The translations under genes and the position numbers were made by a program. DNA of 64,000 bases, from positions 310,001 to 374,000 of the forward strand of contig NZ_JAUOQT010000002.1 in NCBI RefSeq assembly GCF_030547245.1. The letters are read 5' to 3'. The DNA is from Oceanihabitans sp. 2_MG-2023 (lineage in GTDB: Bacteria; Bacteroidota; Bacteroidia; Flavobacteriales; Flavobacteriaceae). Below the pieces are notes generated by a model. That model did not search any database and was not told the DNA's origin. It saw nothing but the letters and a program-made list of their open reading frames with translations. Positions 1-8,928 of the stretch are shown here, one piece after another; the stretch's first letter is position 1, and each line of letters begins with the position of its first letter.

Positions 1-338
1 ACTGCTTTAATGAGTTCGTCTATAGAAATTGGTTTCATTAAATAGTAGCTTGCGTGCGCATTTAAGGCATCTATTGCATAATGGTTATAGGCCGTTACAA
101 AAATAGTTTCGAAGGTTTTATCTCCTACTTTATCTAGCAAATCGAAAGCATTTCCGTAAGGCATTTCTACATCTAAAAAAACCAGCTCTAAGTCGTTATT
201 TCTAATTAGCACTAAGGCTTCTTCTACATTAGCAGCTTCCCCTAAAATATGCACATTAGGACAGTATTTATCTAGATAATTTTTTAATATATCTCTGCTT
301 GTTTTTTCGTCTTCTACGATGATGGCGTTTAGTTTCAT
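1..338 (-). CDS. LytTR-type response regulator, receiver domain (partial, cut by window edge)
   Basis: This is the first 112 codons of a response regulator. It reads minus strand from an ATG at 338 and runs off the window. The N-terminus has the receiver pattern: the acidic pair E9-D10 after the first beta strand, the phospho-acceptor Asp56 in LVFLDVEMP, the conserved Thr of FVTAY, and Lys in YLMKPIS. The output domain is outside the window. It is inferred to be a LytTR DNA-binding domain, because the sensor kinase 32 bp upstream is of the LytS/YehU class, which pairs with LytTR regulators. The two genes probably form one operon, with the kinase transcribed first. The receiver assignment is certain; the output domain is inferred. 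Confidence 0.85.
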   Translation of the reverse strand, partial: MKLNAIIVEDEKTSRDILKNYLDKYCPNVHILGEAANVEEALVLIRNNDLELVFLDVEMPYGNAFDLLDKVGDKTFETIFVTAYNHYAIDALNAHASYYLMKPISIDELIKA

Positions 339-370
339 GTTTTGGGCATTAGGAAAAGTTTTCTCTTTAA

Positions 371-2542
371 TTAATCTTTTTTAAGCGTTACAACTACTTT
401 GGTTCCTTTGTCTCCTTCGGTTTTAAAATCGTTAATAAAAACATCTACTTTATCTTTATACATTTCGTTTAAAATAGCAACACGCTTTTTAATGTTGTTC
501 ATGCCTTTAGAGTTTTGTTTTTTCTGATTTTCGGTTTTTAAGGCTTTGCTTTTTTCTCTTCCAATACCATCATCAATAATAGAAATGGTTAATTCGTCTG
601 TATTTTGTTGAGAAATGGTTATTTCTAATTTTCCTTTTTCTTCTTTATAGCGTAAGCCATGCCAAACGGCGTTTTCTATATATGGTTGCAATAACATTGG
701 TGGGATTTGAAATGCGTTAATTGCCACATTTTCATCTACATGAATTGTATAATCGAACTTCTCTTTAAATCTAAAATGTTCTAATTGTGTATAGAGTTCT
801 AAAAGTTCTACTTCTTTTTGAAGCGGAATAAAGTCTTGTTCGCTATTTTCTAAAACTGCTCGCATAAGCTGTGAAAAATCGGAAAGATATCTATTTGCTG
901 TTCGTTCGTCATTAGTAGCAATAAAACTATTTACAGAGTTTAATGCATTAAATATAAAATGCGGGTTCATTTGACTTCGCAACGATTTTAAAGCCAAAAG
1001 GTTATTGGCTAATTTTTGTTGCTTAATATATTTATACATTAAATATGCTGTTATTAGCAATAAAACTAATCCTCCAAAAAGTGAATAAATAATAAGTTTT
1101 TGTCTTTTACTTTGCTCTACAGAAAGTTGGTAATTACTTTGATTTAAAGCTCTATCGCTTTCTAAACTAGAAATTCTGTTTTGCTTTTCCGCAATACTTT
1201 TATTAAATCTTTTGGCTTGCGCAATTTCTTGATCCATTTTAACATAAAGCGTATCTACAGCTTCTTGATATGCTTTATAGGTTTCTAATGCTTTCGTGTA
1301 ATCTCCAGCATCTCTATAGGTTTCAGAAAGTTTCCGGATAGCATCTTTTTTTACCAGTAAATCTTCTTTACTATCGGCTTCTGCTATACTTTTTTCTAAA
1401 TAAGGAACTGCATTTGCATAATCTTTTTGTTGGTAATAGGCGTTTCCAATTTTATAGTTTTGTTTTTGTAATGTTAAAGCACTTTCATTATCGATTAAAG
1501 TATCGGTCTCTAATTCTGAAATTTCTTCTATAGCTTCTTTTCGCAATTGAATTTCATCTTCGTATGCCATGTTTTCATTTTGAAAATCGGCAACTTTCAC
1601 CTTCTCCGTTACTGCTCTTTTTTTGTTTTCTTGAGACGCTAAGTCTAACGCATTTTCAAAATAGGAATTTGCTTCATTTAGTTTACCACTTGCGTTATAT
1701 GCATCTCCTATTTTAGAGTTTAGATCTGTAATTTTGGGCTTAATTAAATGCTTCTCGGCTATCTCTAATGCTTTCTTATAATTAGTAATGGCAAGATCTA
1801 ATTGTACTATTTTCTTATACACATCTCCTAAACCTTCATGAAATTCTGTTTTCTGGTAGTTAGACAGAGTATTTACTTTTATACTTTTATATGTTTGTAG
1901 GCTTTCTTGATAATCGTTATTTTTAAAATAAGCATTTGCTAATTTTAGGATTACTTCGTTTAAGGTATTATTTTGAAGACTTATTTTGTAATTTGAAATT
2001 GCAAGATCATATTGTTTCCAATGTACATACACATCTGCAAGTATCTCATAAGCTTGCGCATTTTGTTTTCTAGAATTGCTTTGTGATAAAGCTTCGGTAA
2101 TAAACAGAATACTTTTTTCTGCATCTTTTTTTAGATAAACTGTTGCAGAATCTATAATGCTATTAAATGAATTTAGCGAATTTTTTCTTTTATATACGGC
2201 TTCTGTTTCTATTGCAGGTATTACTTCAACCGTGATACTTTCGTCATCTTTAATCGTATAATAAACCGTTTTAATGTCTTTATGAGCAAATGTTAATTCA
2301 TCTCCTTTTTTTACTTGTATTTTAAAATCTCCTGAAAGGCTTGTAGTGGTATACACTCCACCGTTTACAAAAACCTGTACATTGGTAATTGGTTTATGCG
2401 TTTCGCTTTCTAGAACAGAACCTCGAACAACAAAAAGCATTTCTTCTTTAGTAGAATTAGTTTTCGCGTTTTTCTGAGCAAGTAAATTACTCGTTAATAA
2501 TAGAAGGCTTAAGAGGATTATATATTTGAATATATGTTTCAT
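371..2542 (-). CDS. TPR-containing LytS/YehU-type sensor histidine kinase
   Basis: A 723-residue membrane sensor kinase. A signal peptide (1-22) is followed by a CarboxypepD_reg-like beta domain (~36-110), a long TPR array (~150-430), a short coiled coil and one membrane helix (~483-505). The cytoplasmic His_kinase domain carries QMNPHFIFNALNS with the phospho-acceptor His528. A HATPase domain follows, with N-box ENAVWHG and a DDGIGR glycine box. The TPR region would lie in the periplasm and the kinase in the cytoplasm. It is expected to phosphorylate the receiver encoded 32 bp downstream. This architecture is common in Bacteroidota; the stimulus cannot be read from the sequence. The ATG at 2542 begins a clean signal peptide, so the start is secure. 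Confidence 0.9.
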   Translation of the reverse strand: MKHIFKYIILLSLLLLTSNLLAQKNAKTNSTKEEMLFVVRGSVLESETHKPITNVQVFVNGGVYTTTSLSGDFKIQVKKGDELTFAHKDIKTVYYTIKDDESITVEVIPAIETEAVYKRKNSLNSFNSIIDSATVYLKKDAEKSILFITEALSQSNSRKQNAQAYEILADVYVHWKQYDLAISNYKISLQNNTLNEVILKLANAYFKNNDYQESLQTYKSIKVNTLSNYQKTEFHEGLGDVYKKIVQLDLAITNYKKALEIAEKHLIKPKITDLNSKIGDAYNASGKLNEANSYFENALDLASQENKKRAVTEKVKVADFQNENMAYEDEIQLRKEAIEEISELETDTLIDNESALTLQKQNYKIGNAYYQQKDYANAVPYLEKSIAEADSKEDLLVKKDAIRKLSETYRDAGDYTKALETYKAYQEAVDTLYVKMDQEIAQAKRFNKSIAEKQNRISSLESDRALNQSNYQLSVEQSKRQKLIIYSLFGGLVLLLITAYLMYKYIKQQKLANNLLALKSLRSQMNPHFIFNALNSVNSFIATNDERTANRYLSDFSQLMRAVLENSEQDFIPLQKEVELLELYTQLEHFRFKEKFDYTIHVDENVAINAFQIPPMLLQPYIENAVWHGLRYKEEKGKLEITISQQNTDELTISIIDDGIGREKSKALKTENQKKQNSKGMNNIKKRVAILNEMYKDKVDVFINDFKTEGDKGTKVVVTLKKD

Positions 2543-2747
2543 TTGTTCTCGTTACAAAGTATAAACTTACACACTTTAATTTACACTTAAAAACAACAAT
2601 ACGTCTCTTTTCTATTTTTAATGTTGTAAAAACCTACGTTCCCTAATTACAACTGCTATTTAACGCATGGAAGTGACAGCTTTACTCATTGTAGATTTTT
2701 AATTCTAAAGTTTGGTTATAGGTTTACTAAGAATTAAAAAACAACCC

Positions 2748-3761
2748 ATGAAAAAACTAATCTTTACTACTTTAATTATTCTTTATACTAGTTTCAATTT
2801 CGGACAAATTAAAGGGAATGCTATTTCTATTTCACGTCAAAACATAGCTACTAAGGACTTAGGAAATGGTTATGTATACGGAAATAACAGAAATCATTTT
2901 CAAACAAAAAACATAATACCAAATCCGACCATTTCTATAGATGTGAAAGCATTAAGCAACATCGTAGCGACATCGTATACTGCTGTTTTTAATATAACAC
3001 AGATAGGTGAAACTTCACAAGAAACCAATAATTTAATAAAACAACGTACACAAAAATTAAGAGAGGAACTCGTTACCAAAGGAATTTTGGCCAACGATTT
3101 TGTAATTGATGTTATTTCTTTCGTTCCAGTTTACGAAACTATTGTGGAAAAAAAACTATTCAGTAAAAAATATGTAGAAGTCCCAAAAGGGTTTGAATTA
3201 CAGCAAAATATTCATATTAAATTCACTAAAGTAGAGCAGTTTGAAAAGATTATAGCGGCTTGCGCAAATAACGAAATTTACAACCTTGTTAAAGTAGATT
3301 ACTTTATAGATAACCTACAAGAAATTTATAAAAAGCTTCGTATAGAAGTTTTAAAAGAATTAAAAGCAAAACAAGAATTTTATAACGACTTAGGTTTCGA
3401 TTTATCAGAATACAAACCAATAATAGCGAATAATAAGTATTGTTATTTTCCAAGAGATTTTTATAAAAACTACCAGGCTTTCAATAGTATTTCTATGGAA
3501 GCATTAAAGCAAAACAAAGGGATTTATCAAGTAAAAAAACAAACCTCCTATTACTATGAACCGATATCCTTTAGAGATTATGATGTAGTAATTAATCCTA
3601 CTATTGTAGAACCAGTAATACAAATTGGAATGGAAATTAAACTACAATATTCCCCTAAACCAAAAGAAGAAAAACCTATGGAAAAAGAAGTGATTAAAAA
3701 CAAATACTATATCATTTCGCCAGACGGAAGCATCGATATTAAAGAAATAAAAACAACTTAA
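2748..3761 (+). CDS. exported SIMPL-domain (DUF541-like) protein
   Basis: About 337 residues from ATG 2748, which begins the signal peptide MKKLIFTTLIILYTSFNFGQ. A longer reading from TTG 2712 only adds 12 residues in front of that signal. The region ~45-175 looks like the SIMPL/DUF541 fold: an alternating beta pattern in which odd- and even-length motifs flank an N..IKQRTQKLREEL helix. The molecular role of the family is not settled; it occurs in periplasmic and outer-membrane-associated proteins. The gene stands 19 bp ahead of a VWA-domain lipoprotein on the same strand, so the two are probably co-transcribed. The family call is by overall pattern, with moderate confidence. Confidence 0.6.
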   Translation: MKKLIFTTLIILYTSFNFGQIKGNAISISRQNIATKDLGNGYVYGNNRNHFQTKNIIPNPTISIDVKALSNIVATSYTAVFNITQIGETSQETNNLIKQRTQKLREELVTKGILANDFVIDVISFVPVYETIVEKKLFSKKYVEVPKGFELQQNIHIKFTKVEQFEKIIAACANNEIYNLVKVDYFIDNLQEIYKKLRIEVLKELKAKQEFYNDLGFDLSEYKPIIANNKYCYFPRDFYKNYQAFNSISMEALKQNKGIYQVKKQTSYYYEPISFRDYDVVINPTIVEPVIQIGMEIKLQYSPKPKEEKPMEKEVIKNKYYIISPDGSIDIKEIKTT

Positions 3762-3780
3762 TAATTTAAAAACAACAACT

Positions 3781-4953
3781 ATGAAAACAATATTTAAAAA
3801 GAGTGTTCTGGCATTATTTTTTATGAGCCTTATAGCATGTCAAGCAAAAGATAAAAAGCAAAAAAAAGCATTAGCGATTCATGAACCAACAACACATCAA
3901 CCTATAAAAGATAAACCAAGTAAGCAATTTATTAAAGTTGCTTTATTGTTAGACACTAGTAATAGTATGGATGGTTTAATAGACCAAGCAAAAGCACAAC
4001 TTTGGGAAATTGTAAATGAACTTTCGTATGCGAAATGTGAAGACACGAAACCAAACCTTGAAATTGCATTATACGAATATGGCAACGATAATTTAAATGG
4101 AGAAGAAGGCTATGTTCGTCAAGTATTAGCATTTAGTCAAGATTTAGATGAAATCTCTAAAGAATTATTTTCGTTAACTACAAGAGGTGGAAATGAATTT
4201 TGCGGCTATGTTATTAAAACTTCCATAGACCAATTGCAATGGGGAAATAATGCAGACGATTTAAAATTAATATTTATTGCTGGTAACGAACCTTTTACAC
4301 AAGGACGAGTAAACTATAAAGACGCCAGTAAGCTTGCACATAGTAAAGATGTTACCGTAAACACCATTTTTTGTGGCGATTACAATCAAGGTATTTCTAG
4401 CTACTGGAAAGATGGAGCAGATTTAACACATGGAAATTATATGGCAATAAACCATAACCATGCAACTGTACATGTAGCATCTCCATATGATGACACTATA
4501 TTACAATTAAATAAAAAACTAAATAAAACTTACGTTGCTTATGGTAGTAATGGAAGAAATAAAATAGCACTTCAAGCAGAGCAAGATGTAAATGCAAAAG
4601 GCTATAGTGAAGCAAATGCAGTAAGTAGAGCTGTTAGTAAAAGTTCCCATTTATATAAGAATTCTTCTTGGGATTTAATTGATGCTAGTGAAGACGAATC
4701 GTTTGCATATGAAGAATTAAAAGAAAGTGAATTACCAAAAGAGCTTCAAGGTAAAACGGAAGCAGAAATGAAAAACTATTTAGATACAAAAAGAAAAGAG
4801 CGTGAAGCAATACAAACGCAAATTCAAGATTTAAACGTCAAACGTAAGCAACATATAGCTAAACAACAAAAAGGTAAAAAGGAGAACTTAGAAAACGCCA
4901 TGCTTGGTGCAATTAAAACACAAGCAAAAAAGAAAAATTATGAATGGGAATAA
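3781..4953 (+). CDS. VWA-domain lipoprotein
   Basis: A 390-residue lipoprotein. The signal ends in a lipobox (LIAC) with the lipidated Cys at residue 20. A von Willebrand A domain (~50-235) starts with the MIDAS motif LLLDTSNSM, which fits DxSxS. Further metal-site elements probably lie in the TTRGGNE loop and near IFIAGNEP. The C-terminal ~100 residues are Lys/Glu/Gln-rich and probably a coiled coil. VWA domains bind divalent metal and mediate protein contacts. The partner is unknown, although the SIMPL protein encoded 19 bp upstream is a natural candidate. A bidirectional terminator follows at 5011. Confidence 0.75.
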   Translation: MKTIFKKSVLALFFMSLIACQAKDKKQKKALAIHEPTTHQPIKDKPSKQFIKVALLLDTSNSMDGLIDQAKAQLWEIVNELSYAKCEDTKPNLEIALYEYGNDNLNGEEGYVRQVLAFSQDLDEISKELFSLTTRGGNEFCGYVIKTSIDQLQWGNNADDLKLIFIAGNEPFTQGRVNYKDASKLAHSKDVTVNTIFCGDYNQGISSYWKDGADLTHGNYMAINHNHATVHVASPYDDTILQLNKKLNKTYVAYGSNGRNKIALQAEQDVNAKGYSEANAVSRAVSKSSHLYKNSSWDLIDASEDESFAYEELKESELPKELQGKTEAEMKNYLDTKRKEREAIQTQIQDLNVKRKQHIAKQQKGKKENLENAMLGAIKTQAKKKNYEWE

Positions 4954-5010
4954 TTTAAGATTCTAAAATAAAGAATACTAATAGATTAACTACTTAATTA
5001 ATCACAAATA

Positions 5011-5042
5011 AAAAAGCCTTCATAAATTATGAAGGCTTTTTT
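5011..5042. terminator. bidirectional intrinsic terminator
   Basis: A perfect 13-bp inverted repeat (5011-5023 with 5029-5041) has a 5-nt loop, an A-run on one side and a T-run on the other. It lies between the convergent VWA-lipoprotein and PorP/SprF genes and can serve both. Confidence 0.85.
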
Positions 5043-5058
5043 ATAGTATAATATATTA

Positions 5059-6060
5059 TTAATTAACTGCAGGACAGTTACAGTGATATTTTTCTTTTCT
5101 ACAATTAAAGTTTAAACCAAGTGTTATTTGATGGAAACCAGCATTATTAAACACCACAGAATTTGCTTGATATGCATAGGTATAAGCAAATACAAAATTA
5201 TTATAATCAATACCTAATATTGGCGAAATGTATTGTAATTTTTGGCTACTAATACTTGATCCATCAATATACTCTGCTCCATCTAAGCTACGTCTGTAAG
5301 ATAATCCTCCCCAGATTTTACCAAAATCCATTTTTTTATACGCTTTAACATTAAGATCGAAAGAAGCTTCTTTTGTACCATCTTTATATTGAAATAATAT
5401 AGAAGGCTCATAAGACCAATCGCTACCAAACTTACCGAAACCATAACCAGCAGAAAACAAATAACGTCTTAAGTTACTTGTAACATGTACATCATTATTA
5501 ACTCCCTTATTATTAAGCACATTCTTTACAGTTGCATGTGCGTAAAAATTATACAAGTTATAAGAAAAACCAAAATCCATATTAAAATTGGTAGAACTTT
5601 GCTCTATACCATATATTAAAGGATCAAAAGGCTCATTTAAAAAAGAAGTTTCATCTAATTTATATTGTATCATACCAACACTTAATCCAAATGAAAGTTG
5701 ATTTAAATCAATCTCATTTCTAGAAAACATTAGATGGTGTGCATAGGTTAAATAAATACCATTCTGCGAATGATATCCGTTCTTATCTGTGTAAACAATT
5801 GCTCCAATACCAGATTGTGTTTCACCAATTCTACTATTTACACTTATTGTCGCTAGTTGTGGCGCATCTTCTTGTCCAAACCATTGCTGTCTACCAGTTA
5901 CCCTTAACTTAGCACATGTAGCTGCTCCAGCCATTGAAGGATGAATTAGATAATAGTTATCTGTTAAATAATCGGTATAAATAGGAAGTCCTTCTTGAGA
6001 GTTTACAAACTGTGTAAAGAATACTACAACAGCTAAAAGGGATAACTTTTTTAAATTCAT
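5059..6060 (-). CDS. PorP/SprF family type IX secretion membrane protein
   Basis: About 333 residues from ATG 6060, which starts the signal peptide MNLKKLSLLAVVVFFTQFVNSQ. An in-frame TTG at 6075 would only prefix five residues. The mature N-terminus has the family hallmark of an early PIYTDYLTDNYYLIHPSMAG segment followed by a GRQQW motif. The rest alternates as an outer-membrane beta barrel and ends in an aromatic strand followed by a Cys-containing tail. PorP/SprF proteins work with type IX secretion and often pair with one secreted adhesin or with PorE-like partners. No such partner lies beside it here, so its cargo is unknown. It is not assigned to PorP itself, since flavobacteria carry several paralogs. 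Confidence 0.85.
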   Translation of the reverse strand: MNLKKLSLLAVVVFFTQFVNSQEGLPIYTDYLTDNYYLIHPSMAGAATCAKLRVTGRQQWFGQEDAPQLATISVNSRIGETQSGIGAIVYTDKNGYHSQNGIYLTYAHHLMFSRNEIDLNQLSFGLSVGMIQYKLDETSFLNEPFDPLIYGIEQSSTNFNMDFGFSYNLYNFYAHATVKNVLNNKGVNNDVHVTSNLRRYLFSAGYGFGKFGSDWSYEPSILFQYKDGTKEASFDLNVKAYKKMDFGKIWGGLSYRRSLDGAEYIDGSSISSQKLQYISPILGIDYNNFVFAYTYAYQANSVVFNNAGFHQITLGLNFNCRKEKYHCNCPAVN

Positions 6061-6301
6061 AGTTTTAGTTTTCAAGGCAGATTGGTTAAAAATGCACTTT
6101 CTTACATGTTTACAACTTAATATTTTCTATTAAATTATATTATTAGTCTCCAAATATATAAAATTTAGTCTTTATACATAATGTATAAAAGTTAAAGATT
6201 TAAGTTGTTTGTCGTAAATCCATAATAACCCACATAAGAAAAGCTAAATATATAGATAACTGTAGTGTTGTTTTAGTATTTTTGTAAAAAAATAATTTAC
6301 A

Positions 6302-7204
6302 ATGAATACGTTTAAAGTTTCCATACAAGAAACCAACAACCCTACTATAATTAAGTTTGAGTTAAACCAATTTATAACCAAACACCAAAGCTTTGAATTT
6401 AATAATATTGACGAAGCAAAAGCTTCTCCTTTAGCCCAACAATTATTCTATCTGCCTTTTGTAAAAAAAGTATATATAACCAGTAATTTTATTGCTGTAG
6501 AGCGTTTTAATATTGTAGAATGGCAAGATGTACAAACAGAAGTTTCGGAACAAATAGAAAGTTATTTAAATAATGGAGGAATTGTTGTTGAAGAGGCAGC
6601 TGCTCCTAAAAAAGTTCCTGTAACAGTTTATGCAGAAAGTACCCCTAACCCTTCGGTTTTAAAATTTGTAGCAAATAAGAAGTTAGTAGCTGCTACTTTT
6701 GAGTTTACTTCTATTGATGAAGCGAAAGCTTCGCCTTTAGCTACAGAGTTATTTCACTTTCCTTTTGTAAAAAGTATTTTTCTGGATGAGAATTACGTTT
6801 CTATTACAAAATATGAAGTTGCAGAATGGAATGACATTACCATGGAACTTCGTGAATTTATTAGAACATTTATCGAGAATGGTAAAGAAGTAGTAATTGC
6901 GAATGCACCAGAAGTTGTAAAAAAATCTACAGAAGCATTAGATGCGACTTATGAAAACCTGGACGATACCTCTAAAGAGATTATAAATATTTTAGAAGAA
7001 TATGTAAAACCAGCTGTTGCTAGTGATGGCGGAAACATTCAGTTTGAATCTTACGATGCTGCTACCAAAAAAGTGAAAGTTATCTTACAAGGAGCCTGTA
7101 GCGGTTGTCCTTCATCTACTTTTACTTTAAAAAATGGTATCGAAAATATGCTTAAAGAAATGATGAAAGGGAGAGTAGAAATAGTGGAGGCTATAAACGG
7201 TTAA
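6302..7204 (+). CDS. NifU-like Fe-S scaffold with duplicated Nfu N-domain
   Basis: A 300-residue cytoplasmic protein. Two Nfu N-terminal scaffold domains stand in tandem (~1-95 and ~105-190), each with the NP-x-x-xKF and DEAKASPLAxxLF patterns. The C-terminal NifU domain (~215-300) carries the Fe-S-ligating CxxC at residues 266 and 269 (GACSGCPSS). Proteins of this type receive an iron-sulfur cluster and pass it to target apoproteins. Likely clients in this window are QueG and ActB, both cluster-rich, though that is inference. The gene is monocistronic. A TATTTTTG box at 6277-6284 resembles the Bacteroidota -7 element. Confidence 0.9.
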   Translation: MNTFKVSIQETNNPTIIKFELNQFITKHQSFEFNNIDEAKASPLAQQLFYLPFVKKVYITSNFIAVERFNIVEWQDVQTEVSEQIESYLNNGGIVVEEAAAPKKVPVTVYAESTPNPSVLKFVANKKLVAATFEFTSIDEAKASPLATELFHFPFVKSIFLDENYVSITKYEVAEWNDITMELREFIRTFIENGKEVVIANAPEVVKKSTEALDATYENLDDTSKEIINILEEYVKPAVASDGGNIQFESYDAATKKVKVILQGACSGCPSSTFTLKNGIENMLKEMMKGRVEIVEAING

Positions 7205-7331
7205 TTACTTTCAGCTATTAAAATGGCATTTAATCTAATAGTTAAATCCTTTTATATTAGACTTTTCTTTTGCTGCAATTATTTGTAAATTTAGAATTCA
7301 AACAAATATTAACTTAAAATAAATAAATATT

Positions 7332-7532
7332 ATGGCGATAATGAAAGTAATTGAAGTAATGTCTAATTCAGACAAAAGTTGGGAAGATGCTACAAAAAAA
7401 GCAGTAAAACAAGCTTCAAAAAGTGTAAAAAACATTAAATCTGTTTTTGTACAATCGCAAAGTGCAGTTGTTAATGATGATGAAGTAACTGAATTTAGAG
7501 TAAATTTAAAATTAACTTTTGAAGTGAAATAA
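7332..7532 (+). CDS. dodecin family flavin-binding protein
   Basis: A 66-residue protein of typical dodecin length and layout: a beta strand (MKVIEVM), a short helix with SWEDATKKAVKQASKSVKN, then two strands ending EFRVNLKLTFEVK. Dodecins form dodecameric shells that store or buffer flavins; some bind CoA-type ligands. It is preceded by an AT-rich intergenic region and followed within 20 bp by an intrinsic terminator, so it is probably transcribed alone. Confidence 0.88.
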   Translation: MAIMKVIEVMSNSDKSWEDATKKAVKQASKSVKNIKSVFVQSQSAVVNDDEVTEFRVNLKLTFEVK

Positions 7533-7550
7533 ATTCAAAAAATAATCACA

Positions 7551-7583
7551 AAAAAGCGTTCTATAATAGAGCGCTTTTTTTAT
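7551..7583 (+). terminator. intrinsic terminator after the dodecin gene
   Basis: An A-run, a hairpin with a GCGTTCT/AGAGCGC stem (one G-T pair) and a seven-T tract lie 18 bp after the dodecin stop codon. Confidence 0.8.
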
Positions 7584-7634
7584 ACTTTAAATTTGCTAAC
7601 TTTGATTCTTACATTTAAAAAACAACTTATAGAT

Positions 7635-7994
7635 ATGGAAATATTAGCAACAGTACTTGTCGCTTTTGTAGCTTTTGAACATTTTTACTTTTTAGTATTA
7701 GAAATGTTTTTATGGACTACACCAAAAGTGATAAAAACATTTGGAATAGAAAGCGTAGCATTTGCCGAGAAAACGAAAGTATTAGCAGCCAATCAAGGTT
7801 TATACAATGGTTTTTTAGCTGCCGGTTTAGTTTTTAGCTTATTGTTTCAAAATGTAAGTATGACAAAATTCTTATTATGTTGTGTAATAATCGCAGGAAT
7901 TTATGGCGCATATTCGACAAAAAAAATTCGATTATTTTACTTTCAATCTGTTCCTGCAATACTTGCTATAATTAGTATTTTATTTTTAAACTAA
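7635..7994 (+). CDS. DUF1304-like small integral membrane protein
   Basis: 119 residues from ATG 7635. A longer in-frame reading from 7593 starts immediately after the upstream terminator and is less likely. Four hydrophobic segments are seen at ~1-25, 52-72, 75-92 and 97-118. Conserved features of the family include an early His-Phe-Tyr (FEHFYFLVLEMFLW) and the NQGLYNGFLAAGL segment. The molecular function of DUF1304 proteins is unknown. The gene stands alone between the dodecin terminator and mscS. Confidence 0.75.
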   Translation: MEILATVLVAFVAFEHFYFLVLEMFLWTTPKVIKTFGIESVAFAEKTKVLAANQGLYNGFLAAGLVFSLLFQNVSMTKFLLCCVIIAGIYGAYSTKKIRLFYFQSVPAILAIISILFLN

Positions 7995-8115
7995 TTACAT
8001 CGAAAAAATAAGGATTTTATAGATAAAAATTAAAATAATATTTGTTTAACATTATTTTCTAATTAAGTCATTAAATTCGCATAATCAACATATTAATTAA
8101 TTATAAATACAAATT

Positions 8116-8928
8116 ATGGAAGTACAAAATTGGATTGATAAAGGAGTGGAATTCCTTTCCACATATGGTTTAAAAGTTATTGGAGCTATTGCCATATGGA
8201 TTATTGGTTCTTGGGTTATTAAAAAAATAATGAAGACCATTTCTAAAGTAATGGCAAAAAGAAATTATGAAGAGAGTCTTCAAAAGTTTTTATTAAACTT
8301 AGTTGGCTGGGTTTTAAAAATACTTTTAATTGTTACTATATTAGGTAATTTAGGAGTAGAAACTACATCTTTTGCAGCAATATTAGCCGCCGCTGGTTTG
8401 GCTATTGGTATGGCCTTACAAGGATCTCTTGGTAATTTTGCAGGTGGTGTTTTGCTTATGATTTTCAAACCTTTTAAAATTGGTGACCTAATTGAAGCAC
8501 AAGGAGAGCTTGGTGTTGTAAAAGAAATTGAAATCTTTACTACAAAGGTTTTAACTCCAACTAACAAAGAGGTAATAATTCCAAATGGTATATTATCTAA
8601 TGGTAATATTACAAACTATTCTACTGAAGGGAAACTAAGAGTAGATTTAACTATAGGTGTAAGTTATGATGCAGACATTAAACAAACTAAAGATGTTTTA
8701 ATGAAAGTATTAACAGATAACCCTAAAGTATTAAGTGAACCTGCTCCAACAGTAAATGTTTCAGAACTAGCAGACAGCTCTGTTAACTTTGCAGTAAGAC
8801 CTTGGTCTTCTGTTGCAGATTATTGGGATGTTTACTTTGAAACCACAGAAAATGTAAAAGAAGCATTAGATGCTGCAGGAATAGAAATTCCTTACCCTCA
8901 CAGTGTTGAAATACATAAAGAAAACTAA
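8116..8928 (+). CDS. mscS: small-conductance mechanosensitive channel (MscS family)
   Basis: A 270-residue channel, close to the size of E. coli MscS. Three membrane helices are seen (~18-35, 58-80, 85-115). The third is the Gly/Ala-rich pore helix (ILAAAGLAIGMALQGSLGNF). The conserved MscS beta domain follows (FKIGDLIEAQGELGVVKEI ... VIIPNGILSNGNITN) and then the cytoplasmic alpha/beta cage. It opens under membrane tension to release solutes during hypo-osmotic shock. Its stop codon directly abuts the stop of the convergent tsaB gene, and its likely terminator lies inside tsaB. Confidence 0.92.
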   Translation: MEVQNWIDKGVEFLSTYGLKVIGAIAIWIIGSWVIKKIMKTISKVMAKRNYEESLQKFLLNLVGWVLKILLIVTILGNLGVETTSFAAILAAAGLAIGMALQGSLGNFAGGVLLMIFKPFKIGDLIEAQGELGVVKEIEIFTTKVLTPTNKEVIIPNGILSNGNITNYSTEGKLRVDLTIGVSYDADIKQTKDVLMKVLTDNPKVLSEPAPTVNVSELADSSVNFAVRPWSSVADYWDVYFETTENVKEALDAAGIEIPYPHSVEIHKEN

